From JBBIWA01 sp037439425 (GTDB taxonomy: Bacteria > Acidobacteriota > Blastocatellia > RBC074), in NCBI GenBank assembly GCA_037439425.1, contig JBBIWA010000004.1:1-64000 (forward strand): a DNA stretch of 64,000 nucleotides, written 5' to 3'. Shown in pieces: positions 54,854-63,712 of this stretch. Each line of letters opens with the position of its first letter. Within the stretch, counting starts at the first letter, position 1. A program made the translations under genes and the position numbers. The notes beneath the pieces are model-generated. The model had not been told where the DNA came from. It was given only the letters and a program-made list of their open reading frames with translations, and did no database searches.

Positions 54854-55684
54854 TTAACCCACCACTTTATTTCGCAGGATCCCGATCCCGTCTATTTCGA
54901 CTTCCACGATGTCGCCTGGCTTCAGGGCGCTGGTGGTGCCCGGCGTGCCGGTGTAGATGACATCACCTGGATACAAAGTCACATACTGACTGGTGAAGCT
55001 GACAATGGCTGCTGCATCGAAGAGCAGATCGCTGAGCATCTGTGATTGTTTCACTTGCCCGTTAACCCGCGTCTGCAGGCGGGATTTTTTGTAATCCAGA
55101 CCCACCGCGATCGCCGGGCCGAGCGGCGCAAACGTATCCGAGCCTTTGGCTCGCCACCATTGCAGGTCGTTTTGCTGCCAGTTGCGCTCGCTCACATCAT
55201 TGCCGCAGGTATAGCCGAAGATGTGCTGCTCAGCCTCAGCGACTGAAACCGAGCGGGCTTTCTTCCCGATCACAATGACCAGCTCGCCCTCGTAATGAAC
55301 ATTCTTCGCGCCAGGTGGGATTACGATCTCGCCATTCGGTTCCAGCAATGAGGTAAGCGGTTTGAAGAACAGTTCCGGCTTTTCAGGCGCCGGCCGAGCG
55401 CCAAGATGGCTCCTATAATTCAACCCCACAGCCAGCACCTTGGTCGGCTCACAGGGCCAGAGCAGTTTCACCGCGGCGAGTTTCACTTTCCGGCCCGTCT
55501 CTGTTCGGCTGCCAAACAGATCACCGCGTATTTCTCTGATCAAATCACCATCGAGCAGGCCGTAGGCCACTTTCCCCTGATACTCATAACGAACGTACTT
55601 GACAACCTTGTGGTTCACCTGCTGTTGCCACGACAGAGTAGTGGTCGCCAGCCCGAAGCAAAAAGCTCTTCTAGAGATTTCCAT
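54854..55684 (-). CDS. Fumarylacetoacetate hydrolase family protein, probably exported
   Basis: The protein has 276 residues. It starts with a twin-arginine-like signal (SRRAFCFGLATTTLSW), unusual for a family that is mostly cytosolic. The FAH catalytic region is intact: VGLNYRSHLG, LFFKPLTSLL, the metal ligands in VHYEGELVIVIGKK, GYTCGNDVSERN, LGPAIAV and TPGTTSALKPGDIVEVEIDG. Related enzymes hydrolyse acylpyruvates or hydrate dienoic acids. The substrate is unknown, and no aromatic-degradation genes are near. The ribosome site is the end of an R1 element: CCGAGGAG five bases before ATG 55684. Confidence 0.9.
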   Translation of the reverse strand: MEISRRAFCFGLATTTLSWQQQVNHKVVKYVRYEYQGKVAYGLLDGDLIREIRGDLFGSRTETGRKVKLAAVKLLWPCEPTKVLAVGLNYRSHLGARPAPEKPELFFKPLTSLLEPNGEIVIPPGAKNVHYEGELVIVIGKKARSVSVAEAEQHIFGYTCGNDVSERNWQQNDLQWWRAKGSDTFAPLGPAIAVGLDYKKSRLQTRVNGQVKQSQMLSDLLFDAAAIVSFTSQYVTLYPGDVIYTGTPGTTSALKPGDIVEVEIDGIGILRNKVVG

Positions 55685-55690
55685 CTGCCC

Positions 55691-55968
55691 TCCTCGGAAA
55701 ATCCTGGGTACGCTGCCCGTCTCGCCCGCAATGGATTTTCATTGCTTTCAGGGCGTCGCGCGAGCGACATCAATGACTCCTCGGAAAATCCTGGGTACGC
55801 ACGCATCCTTGCGTGCTCATCTTCGTCAAGTAACCCATTACTGCAACCCAGGCACGCTCGCAAGCGTGCGCTCCCAGGTTCTCATCTTCTTCCTTAGAGA
55901 ATCCTGGGTACGCACGCATCCTTGCGTGCTCATCTTCGTCAAGCAAGCCATTACCGCATAACAAGCAC
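55691..55968 (-). repeat. R1 dispersed repeat, tandem copies in minus orientation
   Basis: Three R1 segments follow each other. CCTGGGTACGC arms occur at about 55704, 55791 and 55907 (plus-strand reading), with GCATCCTTGCGTGC hairpin halves and the complementary AAGCGTGCGCTCCCAGG at 55863. GGGCGTCGCGCGAGCGAC near 55751 is the head hairpin. On the minus strand the array ends TTTTCCGAGGAG beside the FAH-family start codon. Confidence 0.85.
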
Positions 55969-55969
55969 T

Positions 55970-56095
55970 GGGTGCAATTAAAAGTGGGACTTGCCCTCAC
56001 AGCAAGCATCTGGCGTGCTCCTACGGCAAGTCAGGCACGCTCTCAAGCCTGCGCTCGTGAGGGCGAGCTGTTTAGTTCCACTTTTAATTGCACCC
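55970..56095. mobile_element. 126-bp hairpin element with 22-bp terminal inverted repeats
   Basis: GGGTGCAATTAAAAGTGG(G)ACT at 55970-55991 is matched in inverted form at 56074-56095 with one mismatch. The inner flanks CTTGCCCTCAC and GTGAGGGCGAG continue the pairing. It sits inside an R1 copy: R1-like sequence stops at its left edge and resumes as CGCAGCGCGCCTGCTCAGG on its right. Size and ends fit a MITE. No clear target-site duplication is seen. The rest of the stretch to 56470 shows no gene. Confidence 0.6.
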
Positions 56096-56470
56096 GCAGG
56101 CGCACTCGCAGCGCGCCTGCTCAGGATTTTCATCGTTTCTCCCGCGTCACACGAGCGACTTGAAGTCGGGTCAACTGCTAGTTGGCCTCTGTTTTGACCA
56201 CTGCTTCCGCTGCGGAGCTTCCAGGTAAACTGCTCTCCCGCCCCCATGAACAGCCCGAAGCACTTCATTGCATTTCTCTCAGACCAAGCCTCTGGGTGAG
56301 TGGGCAGATCATAAATCAGCTCACCGCCAGATGTAAATCTCAGCACGGACGAGTAGCGTTGCTCGTTTGTGAGCCAATTCCGGGATTCTGGTTTTGAAGT
56401 TTAAGAGGCTGTGGGTTAGACTTAAAACTCGCAGTTTGAGGAACAGACTTCAATTTCAAAGATCACCGCT

Positions 56471-57526
56471 ATGATCAAAACACTCGAATGGACCGATGAA
56501 GGCGTCGTGATGATTGATCAGCGACGGTTGCCGACTGAAGAGCTCTACCCTCTCTTTCGCACCTACCAGGAGGTGGCGCAGGCGATCAAAGACATGGTTG
56601 TGCGCGGTGCTCCGGCTATCGGTGTCGCGGCAGCGATGGGTGTGGCCTTAGGCGCGCGCGACATCCAGACGGAAGACCCGGCGCAGTTTGAGCACGAGTT
56701 CAATCGCGTCTGCGAAGTAATCGGAGCGACGCGCCCAACCGCGGTCAATCTTTTCTGGGCTATTGAGCGAATGAAGAATCTCTATCAGGCACAGAAGAAC
56801 GCTGGCCGTTCGCTTAAAGAGATTCGCGCGCGTCTGGTCGAGGAAGCTCAACGCATGCACGAGGAAGACATCGCAGCTAATCGAGCGATGGGTCGCTACG
56901 GCGCAGAGTTGCTCCCGGACAGTGCTACCATCTTGACTCACTGCAATGCGGGAGCCTTAGCCACAGCGGGCTATGGTACAGCGCTTGGCGTTATCCGTGC
57001 TGCTGTCGAAGCAGGCAAACGTGTTGCCGTCTATGCCGATGAGACGCGCCCCTTTCTGCAAGGCGCGCGCTTGACCGCCTGGGAGCTGCTTAAAGACAAC
57101 ATCCCGGTCACGCTCATCACCGACAACATGGCCGGGCACTTTATGAAGCGCGGGCATATTGACTGCGTAGTGGTCGGCGCTGACCGGATTGCGGCTAATG
57201 GAGATGTAGCCAACAAGATCGGCACTTACTCGTTGGCCGTGCTGGCCAAAGAGAACCAGATCCCGTTTTACGTGGCTGCACCGACTTCGACTCTGGATTT
57301 GACTCTCAAGTCAGGCGAGGAGATTCCCATTGAAGAGCGTAGTGAAGAAGAAGTCACGCACGTGAAAGGCGCGCAGCTTGCCCCCGATGGCATTCAGATC
57401 GCCAATCCGGCTTTCGATGTTACCCCTAATCGTTATGTTACAGCGATTATTACCGAACGCGGCGTGGCGCGCCCACCCTACGAAGAGAGCCTGCGCCTAC
57501 TGATACGGACGGAAGTAGACCATTAA
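56471..57526 (+). CDS. mtnA: S-methyl-5-thioribose-1-phosphate isomerase
   Basis: The protein has 351 residues, the usual length. It converts methylthioribose-1-phosphate to methylthioribulose-1-phosphate in methionine salvage. Seen: the MVVRGAPAIGVAAAMGVAL loop, the catalytic cysteine C158 in THCNAGALATAGYGTALG, D238 in VVGADRIAANGDVANKIGTY, and FDVTPNRYVTAIITERG at the C-terminus. No other salvage gene is adjacent. Related aldose isomerases and eIF2B subunits share the fold, but the motif set fits MtnA. Confidence 0.96.
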   Translation: MIKTLEWTDEGVVMIDQRRLPTEELYPLFRTYQEVAQAIKDMVVRGAPAIGVAAAMGVALGARDIQTEDPAQFEHEFNRVCEVIGATRPTAVNLFWAIERMKNLYQAQKNAGRSLKEIRARLVEEAQRMHEEDIAANRAMGRYGAELLPDSATILTHCNAGALATAGYGTALGVIRAAVEAGKRVAVYADETRPFLQGARLTAWELLKDNIPVTLITDNMAGHFMKRGHIDCVVVGADRIAANGDVANKIGTYSLAVLAKENQIPFYVAAPTSTLDLTLKSGEEIPIEERSEEEVTHVKGAQLAPDGIQIANPAFDVTPNRYVTAIITERGVARPPYEESLRLLIRTEVDH

Positions 57527-58768
57527 AACAAACCACGAGGAACGCAAAGAGAGACCCACCTGGCTGCGAAGCAGTTTCTTCCTGGTAAGACCCTCTCTCT
57601 CTGGAAAGCTATAGTACTGCCTTTTTGCCGGTCCTTATTCTTCATCCGTGATTGTAATCCTCAACTCACTGGAGGGGCGCGCCAGCCATAATGTGCGGCT
57701 GGCCGCTGAGCTGCTCATCAATCTTGCCGATCGAGGTAATGATTATGCGATTGAGCGCAGCGACGTTCTTCTGTGGTAGCAGATGCAGCTGCCTTCGCGC
57801 CAGTCCCTCTTTTACGGCGGCTGCCTGGTTTACCTTACAGCGCTTTCCACTCGCTTGAGAAGAGTTTGCAACTGCGGCCTTCAGGCGTGCCCTTCTCCAC
57901 AGCCCAACGCCCACCTCAAGTCACTACTCCAAACCCTCTGCTTTCACCCCTGCCCCTGCATTCATTTGAAGGCCGCTACAACTCACTAACCTCGGTGGGG
58001 AAAAGGCCGTGGCCTCTCAAAATGATCCTGCCCGCCTGTGTAGCCAGAAACGTGAATCTCCACGGCACAAGGCCGTGGCCTCTCATTAGCCACAAACGTG
58101 AAACTCCACGGCGTAAGCTGATCTATCACAACTCGTGGATGACGGACCTAGAAATTATCCCAGAGAACGCGGCTCAGCTCATCGGGCCTTCAAGCTCTCG
58201 AATCGAGAAGCCCTCAGTTCAAAGTCCACAAGAAGGACGGCTATGAATGGGAACACAACTCGTGGTCACTTCCCTGCCCCACCTTCTCGCTGGTCTTTTA
58301 CCTGCTTCGGTGATTTGGCGGGTTTAGCCCACTAGGTGTTGGAGTTCAGCGCTCGGCTCTATCAGAAGTCTCCTGAAGGCCCATTGCGGCACCCCTGGTG
58401 GACGGTCTTTTGGGTAGGTTTTTCCAAGCTCGTTGTGGAGAGCTCTCGCAGCATTGTGGTTGTGGTATTTGAGCGAAGAACCCGACGGCTCTTAATCAGA
58501 CGAGGCTCCGCTCCGCAGCGAGCGGAGAAAGATGGCTATGAAGTGGCCCACGTTTCTATCAGCAGTACCGGAGCCCACTTGCGGGCAAACAAGCTTCCTC
58601 GAAGCTGGGGCGGCGGCCGTTTGCTGCCGCTACTATCTAAGATATTCCGCAATCAGTGCGCCATCTGACTCAGTGAGGCACACAAGCGGTACACTCGGGG
58701 CTTGTGTTTCGGGTCGAGCGGGAATTGCTGCCCATGACAGGGCAGGGGTTCAGCTTGAGGATCACACT
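57527..58768. other. Gene-free stretch with a short tandem duplication
   Basis: 1.24 kb without a convincing gene. CACGAGGAACGCAAAGAG just after mtnA resembles the short motif at 34128. A tandem duplication lies at 57999-58112. Hairpin-rich DNA (GCTTCCTCGAAGC, GGCGGCGGCCGTTTGCTGCC) lies near 58590-58640. A minus-strand frame at 57666-57914 contains NRIIITSIGKIDEQLSGQPH and might be a relic, but I recognise no family. Confidence 0.35.
57999..58112 (+). repeat. Short tandem duplication (AAGGCCGTGGCC units)
   Basis: AAGGCCGTGGCCTCTCA starts at 58003 and again at 58069; each unit ends in AACGTGAA(T/A)CTCCACGG. The first is 63 and the second 43 bases long, differing by an internal 20-base segment. 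Confidence 0.8.
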
Positions 58769-59470
58769 CTATTGGCCACTCCTTATGCCTGCTACAGTCT
58801 CTTGAATCGCCCCTTTCTCCAGATGGAAGATGACTGAAGCGTGTTCAGCCGCGTGGGGATCGTGCGTAACCATGATAATCGTCTTTTTGAAATCTCGATT
58901 GAGCCGTTCCAGCAGCTTGAGCACCTCGAAGGCTGAACGAGCATCGAGGTCTCCGGTCGGTTCATCGGCCAGAATGAGATCAGGATCAGTGACCAATGCC
59001 CGCGCAATGGCTACGCGTTGTTCCTGACCGCCAGACAACTGGCGTGGGTAATGGTCCATGCGGTCTTGCAACCCTACCAGTCGCAATACGGTTTCGACCT
59101 GCTCGCGCCGCTGGCGTTTGCTCAGCCGCGTGAGCAGCAGGGGCATCTCAACGTTCTCAAATGCCGTCAGAACCGGGATCAGATTGAAAGTCTGAAAGAC
59201 GTAACCGATGTGCGCGCTGCGCCAGGCCGCCAGCTCATCTTCGTTGAGTTCGAGAATGTTGGTATCGAGCACTCGCACACTGCCACTGGTTGGCCGATCA
59301 ATTCCAGCGATGATGTTTAGCAGCGTGCTCTTGCCGGAGCCTGAAGGTCCCATTAGCGCCAGAAACTCTCCTGCGCTCACATCGAGCGAGATGTTCTCAA
59401 ACGCTATGACTTCGACCGCATCGCGCCGATAGATCTTCGTTAGATGGCGGACCTCAACCAGAGTCTCCAT
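58769..59470 (-). CDS. ABC transporter ATPase, LolD/MacB type
   Basis: The protein has 233 residues, the length of LolD/FtsE-like ATPases. Walker A GPSGSGKST is at 41-49, the Q-loop in YVFQTFNLIPVLTA, the signature LSGGQEQRV at 145-153, Walker B LILADEPTGDLD near 165, and the H-loop in IIMVTHDPHAAEH. It powers the two permeases encoded upstream. Last gene of the four-gene exporter operon, 68 bases after the adaptor gene. Confidence 0.95.
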   Translation of the reverse strand: METLVEVRHLTKIYRRDAVEVIAFENISLDVSAGEFLALMGPSGSGKSTLLNIIAGIDRPTSGSVRVLDTNILELNEDELAAWRSAHIGYVFQTFNLIPVLTAFENVEMPLLLTRLSKRQRREQVETVLRLVGLQDRMDHYPRQLSGGQEQRVAIARALVTDPDLILADEPTGDLDARSAFEVLKLLERLNRDFKKTIIMVTHDPHAAEHASVIFHLEKGAIQETVAGIRSGQ

Positions 59471-59538
59471 AGTTGGTTAATGACCAGTTGCCAGCGGTCC
59501 GTCGCTGCCACTAGCTCCTGACCGCTGGCTACGGACAA

Positions 59539-60906
59539 TTATTGCTTCTTCGCTCTGACTGCTGCGCCGACTTGCAGCTTGTCAAGCTCGGAGATGATCA
59601 ACTCCTCACCTGCCTTCAGACCGCTAGTGACTTCGACACTGGTATCATCGCCAGCACCTAGCTTCACTTCGCGGGCGGCAGCTTTGCCCTGCTCAACCAC
59701 GAAGACCAAGGGTTGGCCGCTGCGATCAATCACAGCGCTGCGCGGAATCATAATTCGCGTTGGCGCTACGGCCGCAACCGGAATCTCTTTGTTGAGGAAG
59801 GTTACTTTGGCGTTCATCTCCGGGCGCAGATAGCTGTCGGGATTGAGGATCTTCACCTTGACCTGTACCGTCGCTTTCTGACGATCGGCTTCCGGCGCGA
59901 TCTCATCGAGCACTCCTTGATAGCGGCGATCGGGATAAGCTTCCGGAACCACAACGGCCGGCTGGCCCAGGCGCAAGCGGGCGAAGTCGGCCTGTGACAC
60001 ATCGATTTCAACTTGCAGGTCATTGAGGTTTGCGAGCGAAACCACGGATGATTTAGCGCCGCGCTCGCCGACAAATGAAGTCGTCACCATCTCGCCGCGT
60101 TCGACCAAGCGTTCCAAAATCGTTCCATCAACCGGAGCGCGAATCTCGGTGGCTTCAAGCTGCGTCAGAGCGAAATCGAGCGCGGCGCGGGCGTTTTCAA
60201 CTGCAGCGCGCTGCGCTTCGATCTGCTCTGGCCGGGGCCCAAGCTGCAGCAGGTCGAGCGTCTTGCGCGCTGATTCGACTTGCGCGCGCGCCACGTCATA
60301 GCGGGCTTGCGCGTCGTCCAGGTCCTGCTGCGTCATCACGCCGTCACGCACTAACTGCGCGGTGCGATCAAGCGTTTGCTTGGCATTGCGCAGATTGGCT
60401 TCAGCCAGTTGCAGCTCCGCTTGTCCGCGAGCGATCTCCTGCGGGCGCGAACCATTTTCAAGTTCCGTGAGCCGCGCTTCGGCTGCGGCCAATGCGGCTT
60501 GCGCCTCGCGGGCGCGCGCGCGGTATTCTTGATCTTCGAGCCTGACCAGCACCTGCCCTTTGCGCACGCGGTCGCCTTTCTCCACTCCGATCCAGGCCAC
60601 CTTGCCCATCACTTTGGTGCTGAGTTGAATCTTGTGGCGCGCGATGATGTAGCCGGCAGCGGTCAGCACGGCGGCGCTTGAAGTCTCAGGCGATTCGGCT
60701 TGCGGCGTGATGCGCAGCGTCGCCACTTCGCGCGCCCCCACATTGCGCAGCGCCCAGAGAGATAAGCCACCGCCGATCACAATAGCTACAAGCAAAAAGT
60801 AGAGCCAGGGCCGTCTCCGCCTCGGCGTGAGGCTGCTGGCTTTCAACGCCGGATCAATCCGTAAACCTTTCAGTTCCTCATCGAAGGTTTGTTCTGTTCG
60901 AGCCAT
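59539..60906 (-). CDS. Periplasmic adaptor (HlyD/MacA-type) of an ABC exporter
   Basis: The protein has 455 residues from ATG 60906; nine earlier codons in frame lack a ribosome site. One N-terminal helix (WLYFLLVAIVIGGGLSLWAL) anchors it. The lipoyl-like half (HKIQLSTKVMGKVAWIGVEK), a coiled-coil hairpin (~130-240, RAREAQAALAAAEARLTELE), the second half (ATEIRAPVDGTILERLVERG) and beta-barrel/membrane-proximal domains follow. It would connect the inner-membrane permease to an outer-membrane channel. It lies 44 bases after the second permease gene. Confidence 0.93.
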   Translation of the reverse strand: MARTEQTFDEELKGLRIDPALKASSLTPRRRRPWLYFLLVAIVIGGGLSLWALRNVGAREVATLRITPQAESPETSSAAVLTAAGYIIARHKIQLSTKVMGKVAWIGVEKGDRVRKGQVLVRLEDQEYRARAREAQAALAAAEARLTELENGSRPQEIARGQAELQLAEANLRNAKQTLDRTAQLVRDGVMTQQDLDDAQARYDVARAQVESARKTLDLLQLGPRPEQIEAQRAAVENARAALDFALTQLEATEIRAPVDGTILERLVERGEMVTTSFVGERGAKSSVVSLANLNDLQVEIDVSQADFARLRLGQPAVVVPEAYPDRRYQGVLDEIAPEADRQKATVQVKVKILNPDSYLRPEMNAKVTFLNKEIPVAAVAPTRIMIPRSAVIDRSGQPLVFVVEQGKAAAREVKLGAGDDTSVEVTSGLKAGEELIISELDKLQVGAAVRAKKQ

Positions 60907-60950
60907 ATCTTTAACCAAACGGTCTGGAATCAAAAGACCAGAGTCTCAAC

Positions 60951-62117
60951 TCATCCTACTGATCTTAGTGCGGTGACAATCTGCTCACGTGCCGCTTTGA
61001 GTGCTGGCAGGGAGCCGCCCAGTAGCCCAATTAAGCCCGAGAAAATCAAACCGGTCACAATCAGTTCCGGCGTCACCCGGAACTGGAAAGCGATTTCGCT
61101 AAAGGTGCTGAAGTTAGTCGTCCCGGTCGAGAGCCCATTGATGGGCAGCGCGACCAGAGACCCGATTGCGCCGCCGAGCAGTGATAACATGATTGATTCA
61201 ATGGCAAACGAAAACCAGATGCTGGGGCGCGAAAATCCCAGCACGCGCAGCGTACCGATCTCTCGCGTCCGATTGGCCACTGCCGTATACATCGCATTCA
61301 TCGCCGCGAAGGCCGCGCCAATCGCCATGATTACGGCGATGAAGGTGCCCAGGATTTGCACTGGCAGCGCTGTGCTCGTTTGCTTAGCGTAGTAATCAGT
61401 TTCGGACATCGCATCAAGTCGCAGCAAGCGATCTTCTTCGATTCGCACAAGGAGAGCTTCGAGCGCTTCGCGGTTAGTAGTTTCGGCCAGGATAGATGAG
61501 TAAGAGGTGCGATGGTAATCATTCATCAGTTGATTGACATCGCACCAGATCTCCGAATCGAAAGCAGTGCCGCCAGCGTTGAAGATACCCACGACCTGCC
61601 ACTCGCTCCTGCCGAAGCGCAACCTCTGGCCGAGGTGCGTGTTGGCGAAGCGGCGCGAGACCGGCTGGCTGACGACCACCTCGCGCGAGCCGGGGCGGAA
61701 CCATCTCCCCTCGACCAGCCTCACCTGCGGGCGCAAAGCGAAACCCATCGCTGACAGCCCGCGAATGATCACATTCGAGCCTTGCGGATTGTCTACGCGC
61801 GGCAGATTGATCAGCACGATGGTTTCCGCCGAAGCGCGCGGCATACCATTCCCATCCCGCGCGATGCCCTCGAGATATTTGATGTTCTGGAAGTCAGCAG
61901 GCGTCACCGTGCTGTTGGTTTCTGTATCTGAGTTCTGGCGCAGCACAATCAGATTGCGCGGGCTGCCCGTCGAAATAAACGCTTCTTTGAGACCCGTGGC
62001 CAGCGCCATCATCGTGATAAAGACCGCGACGGTGAGCGCGATGCTGCTGGCGGTAAGCAGTGTGCTCGTGCGCCGCACCAGCAGGTTGCGTAGATTGTAT
62101 TTCAGCGGAATAGCCAC
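60951..62117 (-). CDS. ABC transporter permease (FtsX/MacB-like), second of two
   Basis: The protein has 388 residues from GTG 62117, one base after the stop of the preceding permease gene (likely coupled). The TTG start nine codons upstream lies inside that gene. N-terminal helix (TLLTASSIALTVAVFITMMA), a large periplasmic MacB-PCD-like domain (to ~260), then three C-terminal helices including AIGAAFAAMNAMYTAVANRT and REIGTLRVLGFSRPSIW, the cytoplasmic coupling segment of FtsX-type permeases. It exports a substrate or performs mechanotransmission; the substrate is unknown. Confidence 0.92.
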   Translation of the reverse strand: MAIPLKYNLRNLLVRRTSTLLTASSIALTVAVFITMMALATGLKEAFISTGSPRNLIVLRQNSDTETNSTVTPADFQNIKYLEGIARDGNGMPRASAETIVLINLPRVDNPQGSNVIIRGLSAMGFALRPQVRLVEGRWFRPGSREVVVSQPVSRRFANTHLGQRLRFGRSEWQVVGIFNAGGTAFDSEIWCDVNQLMNDYHRTSYSSILAETTNREALEALLVRIEEDRLLRLDAMSETDYYAKQTSTALPVQILGTFIAVIMAIGAAFAAMNAMYTAVANRTREIGTLRVLGFSRPSIWFSFAIESIMLSLLGGAIGSLVALPINGLSTGTTNFSTFSEIAFQFRVTPELIVTGLIFSGLIGLLGGSLPALKAAREQIVTALRSVG

Positions 62118-62118
62118 C

Positions 62119-63270
62119 TCAGATGTTTCGCAATGCTGAAGCAATCGTCATTTGTGAAGCGCGGTAAGCTGGCACCAGAGTGCTTGCTAGCGCGATCAAC
62201 AAGGCGACGCCCAATCCAATCAACAGCGTTTGCGGCGTGACCAGCAAACGCTGAATGAAGGGGAAATTGAGCTGGGTGAAATCAATGCTGGAGTAAAGCA
62301 AGCGCGCGCCCACCGACCCGATCAACCAGGCCAGCAGCGCCAGCAGTAGCGATTCAGCCACAAGTAGCGCCAGGACCAACCTGCTGCGAAAGCCCATTGT
62401 CTTCATCACCGCAATTTCAGTCGTGCGCTCGCGGATAGACATCCCCATCGTGTTAGCTACTACCAACAAGATCGTAAAAACGATCACTGATGAAACTGAA
62501 ACGATCAAGGTCTTGATGTTGCCCAGCATGGAGACGAAGCTCAGCTCGAAAGCGCGCTCTGTCTCCGTCTTGGTTTGCGCCAGCGAGTTGCGGAACTTCG
62601 CATCAATGGCGTCCATCAACCGCGGGACATCTTCCGGCGTTTTGGCCATGACAAAGATGGTTCCGATGTAGTCCGCATCGCCTCGTGATGAGGCCTTGAG
62701 GCTCTCGCGCAAGTAGCGCTGGTTGAAGAAGAGCGCGGTGGGATCAGGCCCATCATAGGTGCCCCGAATCGTCAGTTGCAAATCGACCGGGAAGATACGC
62801 CCTTGCAGGGTGACCCGGTCACCCACTTTCCAGCCAAATCGCTCAACCAGCCTCTTCCCGACCAGACAGCCGGTCTGGTCGCGAATGAAGGCGGCTAGCT
62901 CGCCCGGATCATATTTGTTCTCCGGATACATGCGCGCGAGTTTGTCTGGCTCGCAGCCGAACTGCGCGAAGAAGTTACGCTCATCAATGTAGACGCCGCC
63001 GAACCACTGCATCTGCATCGTCAGCGCCACGCCGGGAAGCTGCTCGATCTGCCGCCCGTAAGCTACCGGCAGCGGAGTCGCCAGCGAAACAGCGTTACGA
63101 GTGACCAATCGCAATGTAGCCGCTTGCGAAGCGGGCGGGCGCTCGAACTCGGTAACAACCGTCAGCAAGCTCGTCATCAAGAAGAGCGAGAGCGCGATGC
63201 TGAGCACCGTCAAACCTGAGCGCCGCTTGTTGCGCCAGGCATTGCGCCAGATCAGCCGAAAATACTTCAC
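62119..63270 (-). CDS. ABC transporter permease (FtsX/MacB-like), first of two
   Basis: The protein has 383 residues from GTG 63270. N-terminal helix (GLTVLSIALSLFLMTSLLTV), a periplasmic domain, and C-terminal helices with ERTTEIAVMKTMGFRSRLVL, the coupling helix region. It heads the operon permease-permease-adaptor-ATPase, an arrangement like MacAB but with two different permeases. The frame opens 23 codons earlier, but that extension translates an R1 repeat. The R1 end provides AGGAG six bases before the GTG. Confidence 0.93.
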   Translation of the reverse strand: MKYFRLIWRNAWRNKRRSGLTVLSIALSLFLMTSLLTVVTEFERPPASQAATLRLVTRNAVSLATPLPVAYGRQIEQLPGVALTMQMQWFGGVYIDERNFFAQFGCEPDKLARMYPENKYDPGELAAFIRDQTGCLVGKRLVERFGWKVGDRVTLQGRIFPVDLQLTIRGTYDGPDPTALFFNQRYLRESLKASSRGDADYIGTIFVMAKTPEDVPRLMDAIDAKFRNSLAQTKTETERAFELSFVSMLGNIKTLIVSVSSVIVFTILLVVANTMGMSIRERTTEIAVMKTMGFRSRLVLALLVAESLLLALLAWLIGSVGARLLYSSIDFTQLNFPFIQRLLVTPQTLLIGLGVALLIALASTLVPAYRASQMTIASALRNI

Positions 63271-63275
63271 CTTTC

Positions 63276-63426
63276 TCTCCTGCGGAAAATCCTGGGTACG
63301 CACGCATCCTTGCGTGCTTGGCTTCGTTAAGCAAGCCATTACCGAAGACCGAGCACGCTAGAAGCGTGCGCTCGTGAGGTCTTCATCGTTTTTCTGGGCG
63401 TCGCAGCGCGACATGAAAGACTCCTC
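63276..63426 (-). repeat. R1 dispersed repeat, the clearest complete copy
   Basis: Read on the minus strand: GGAGTCTTTCATGTCGCGCT, GCGACGCCCAGAAA, a CTCACGAGCGCACGC arm, TTCTAGCGTGCTCGGTCTTC, GGTAATGGCTTGCTTAACGA, AGCACGCAAGGATGCGTGCG, TACCCAGGATTTTCCGCAGG and AGAG up to the GTG of the permease gene. The left arm has diverged, so the outer stem is partly lost, while the internal hairpins remain. Confidence 0.88.
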
Positions 63427-63712
63427 CAGAAAGTGAACCACGAAGGGCATGAAGGGCACGAAGAGAAAAAAGCCGGGCTCCAGGTTCTGAGTGACCTTCG
63501 TGGTTTGATCTTCATCCTTTCCGGGCGCCGCACGAGCAGCATGAAGAACTTCTTACAGCCTCTGCACCTTTAGTGGGAGACACGCGCTGCCACTGCTGGT
63601 GAGTGATGTTTCGATCCACTGTGTGGACTGAAGGGCAGATTATGCAATCTCAGCAAGACGGTCAAGTGTTGGCCACGGTGGGCCGCAAGTGATTGCTACC
63701 AACCCACTGGTT
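63427..63712. other. Intergenic region with a short ACCACGAAGG-type repeat
   Basis: GAACCACGAAGGGCATGAAG and GGCACGAAGAG lie at about 63433-63463, answered by the inverted GACCTTCGTGGTTTG near 63493. The arms could fold across ~70 bases. No gene is seen. Confidence 0.5.

Noticed and set aside
57666..57914. Minus-strand 82-residue protein
   Set aside because: No ribosome site, no recognised family, biased composition; mentioned only as a possible relic.
63271..63339. N-terminal extension of the first ABC permease
   Set aside because: It reads an R1 copy in frame; GTG 63270 follows the R1 AGGAG at the right distance.
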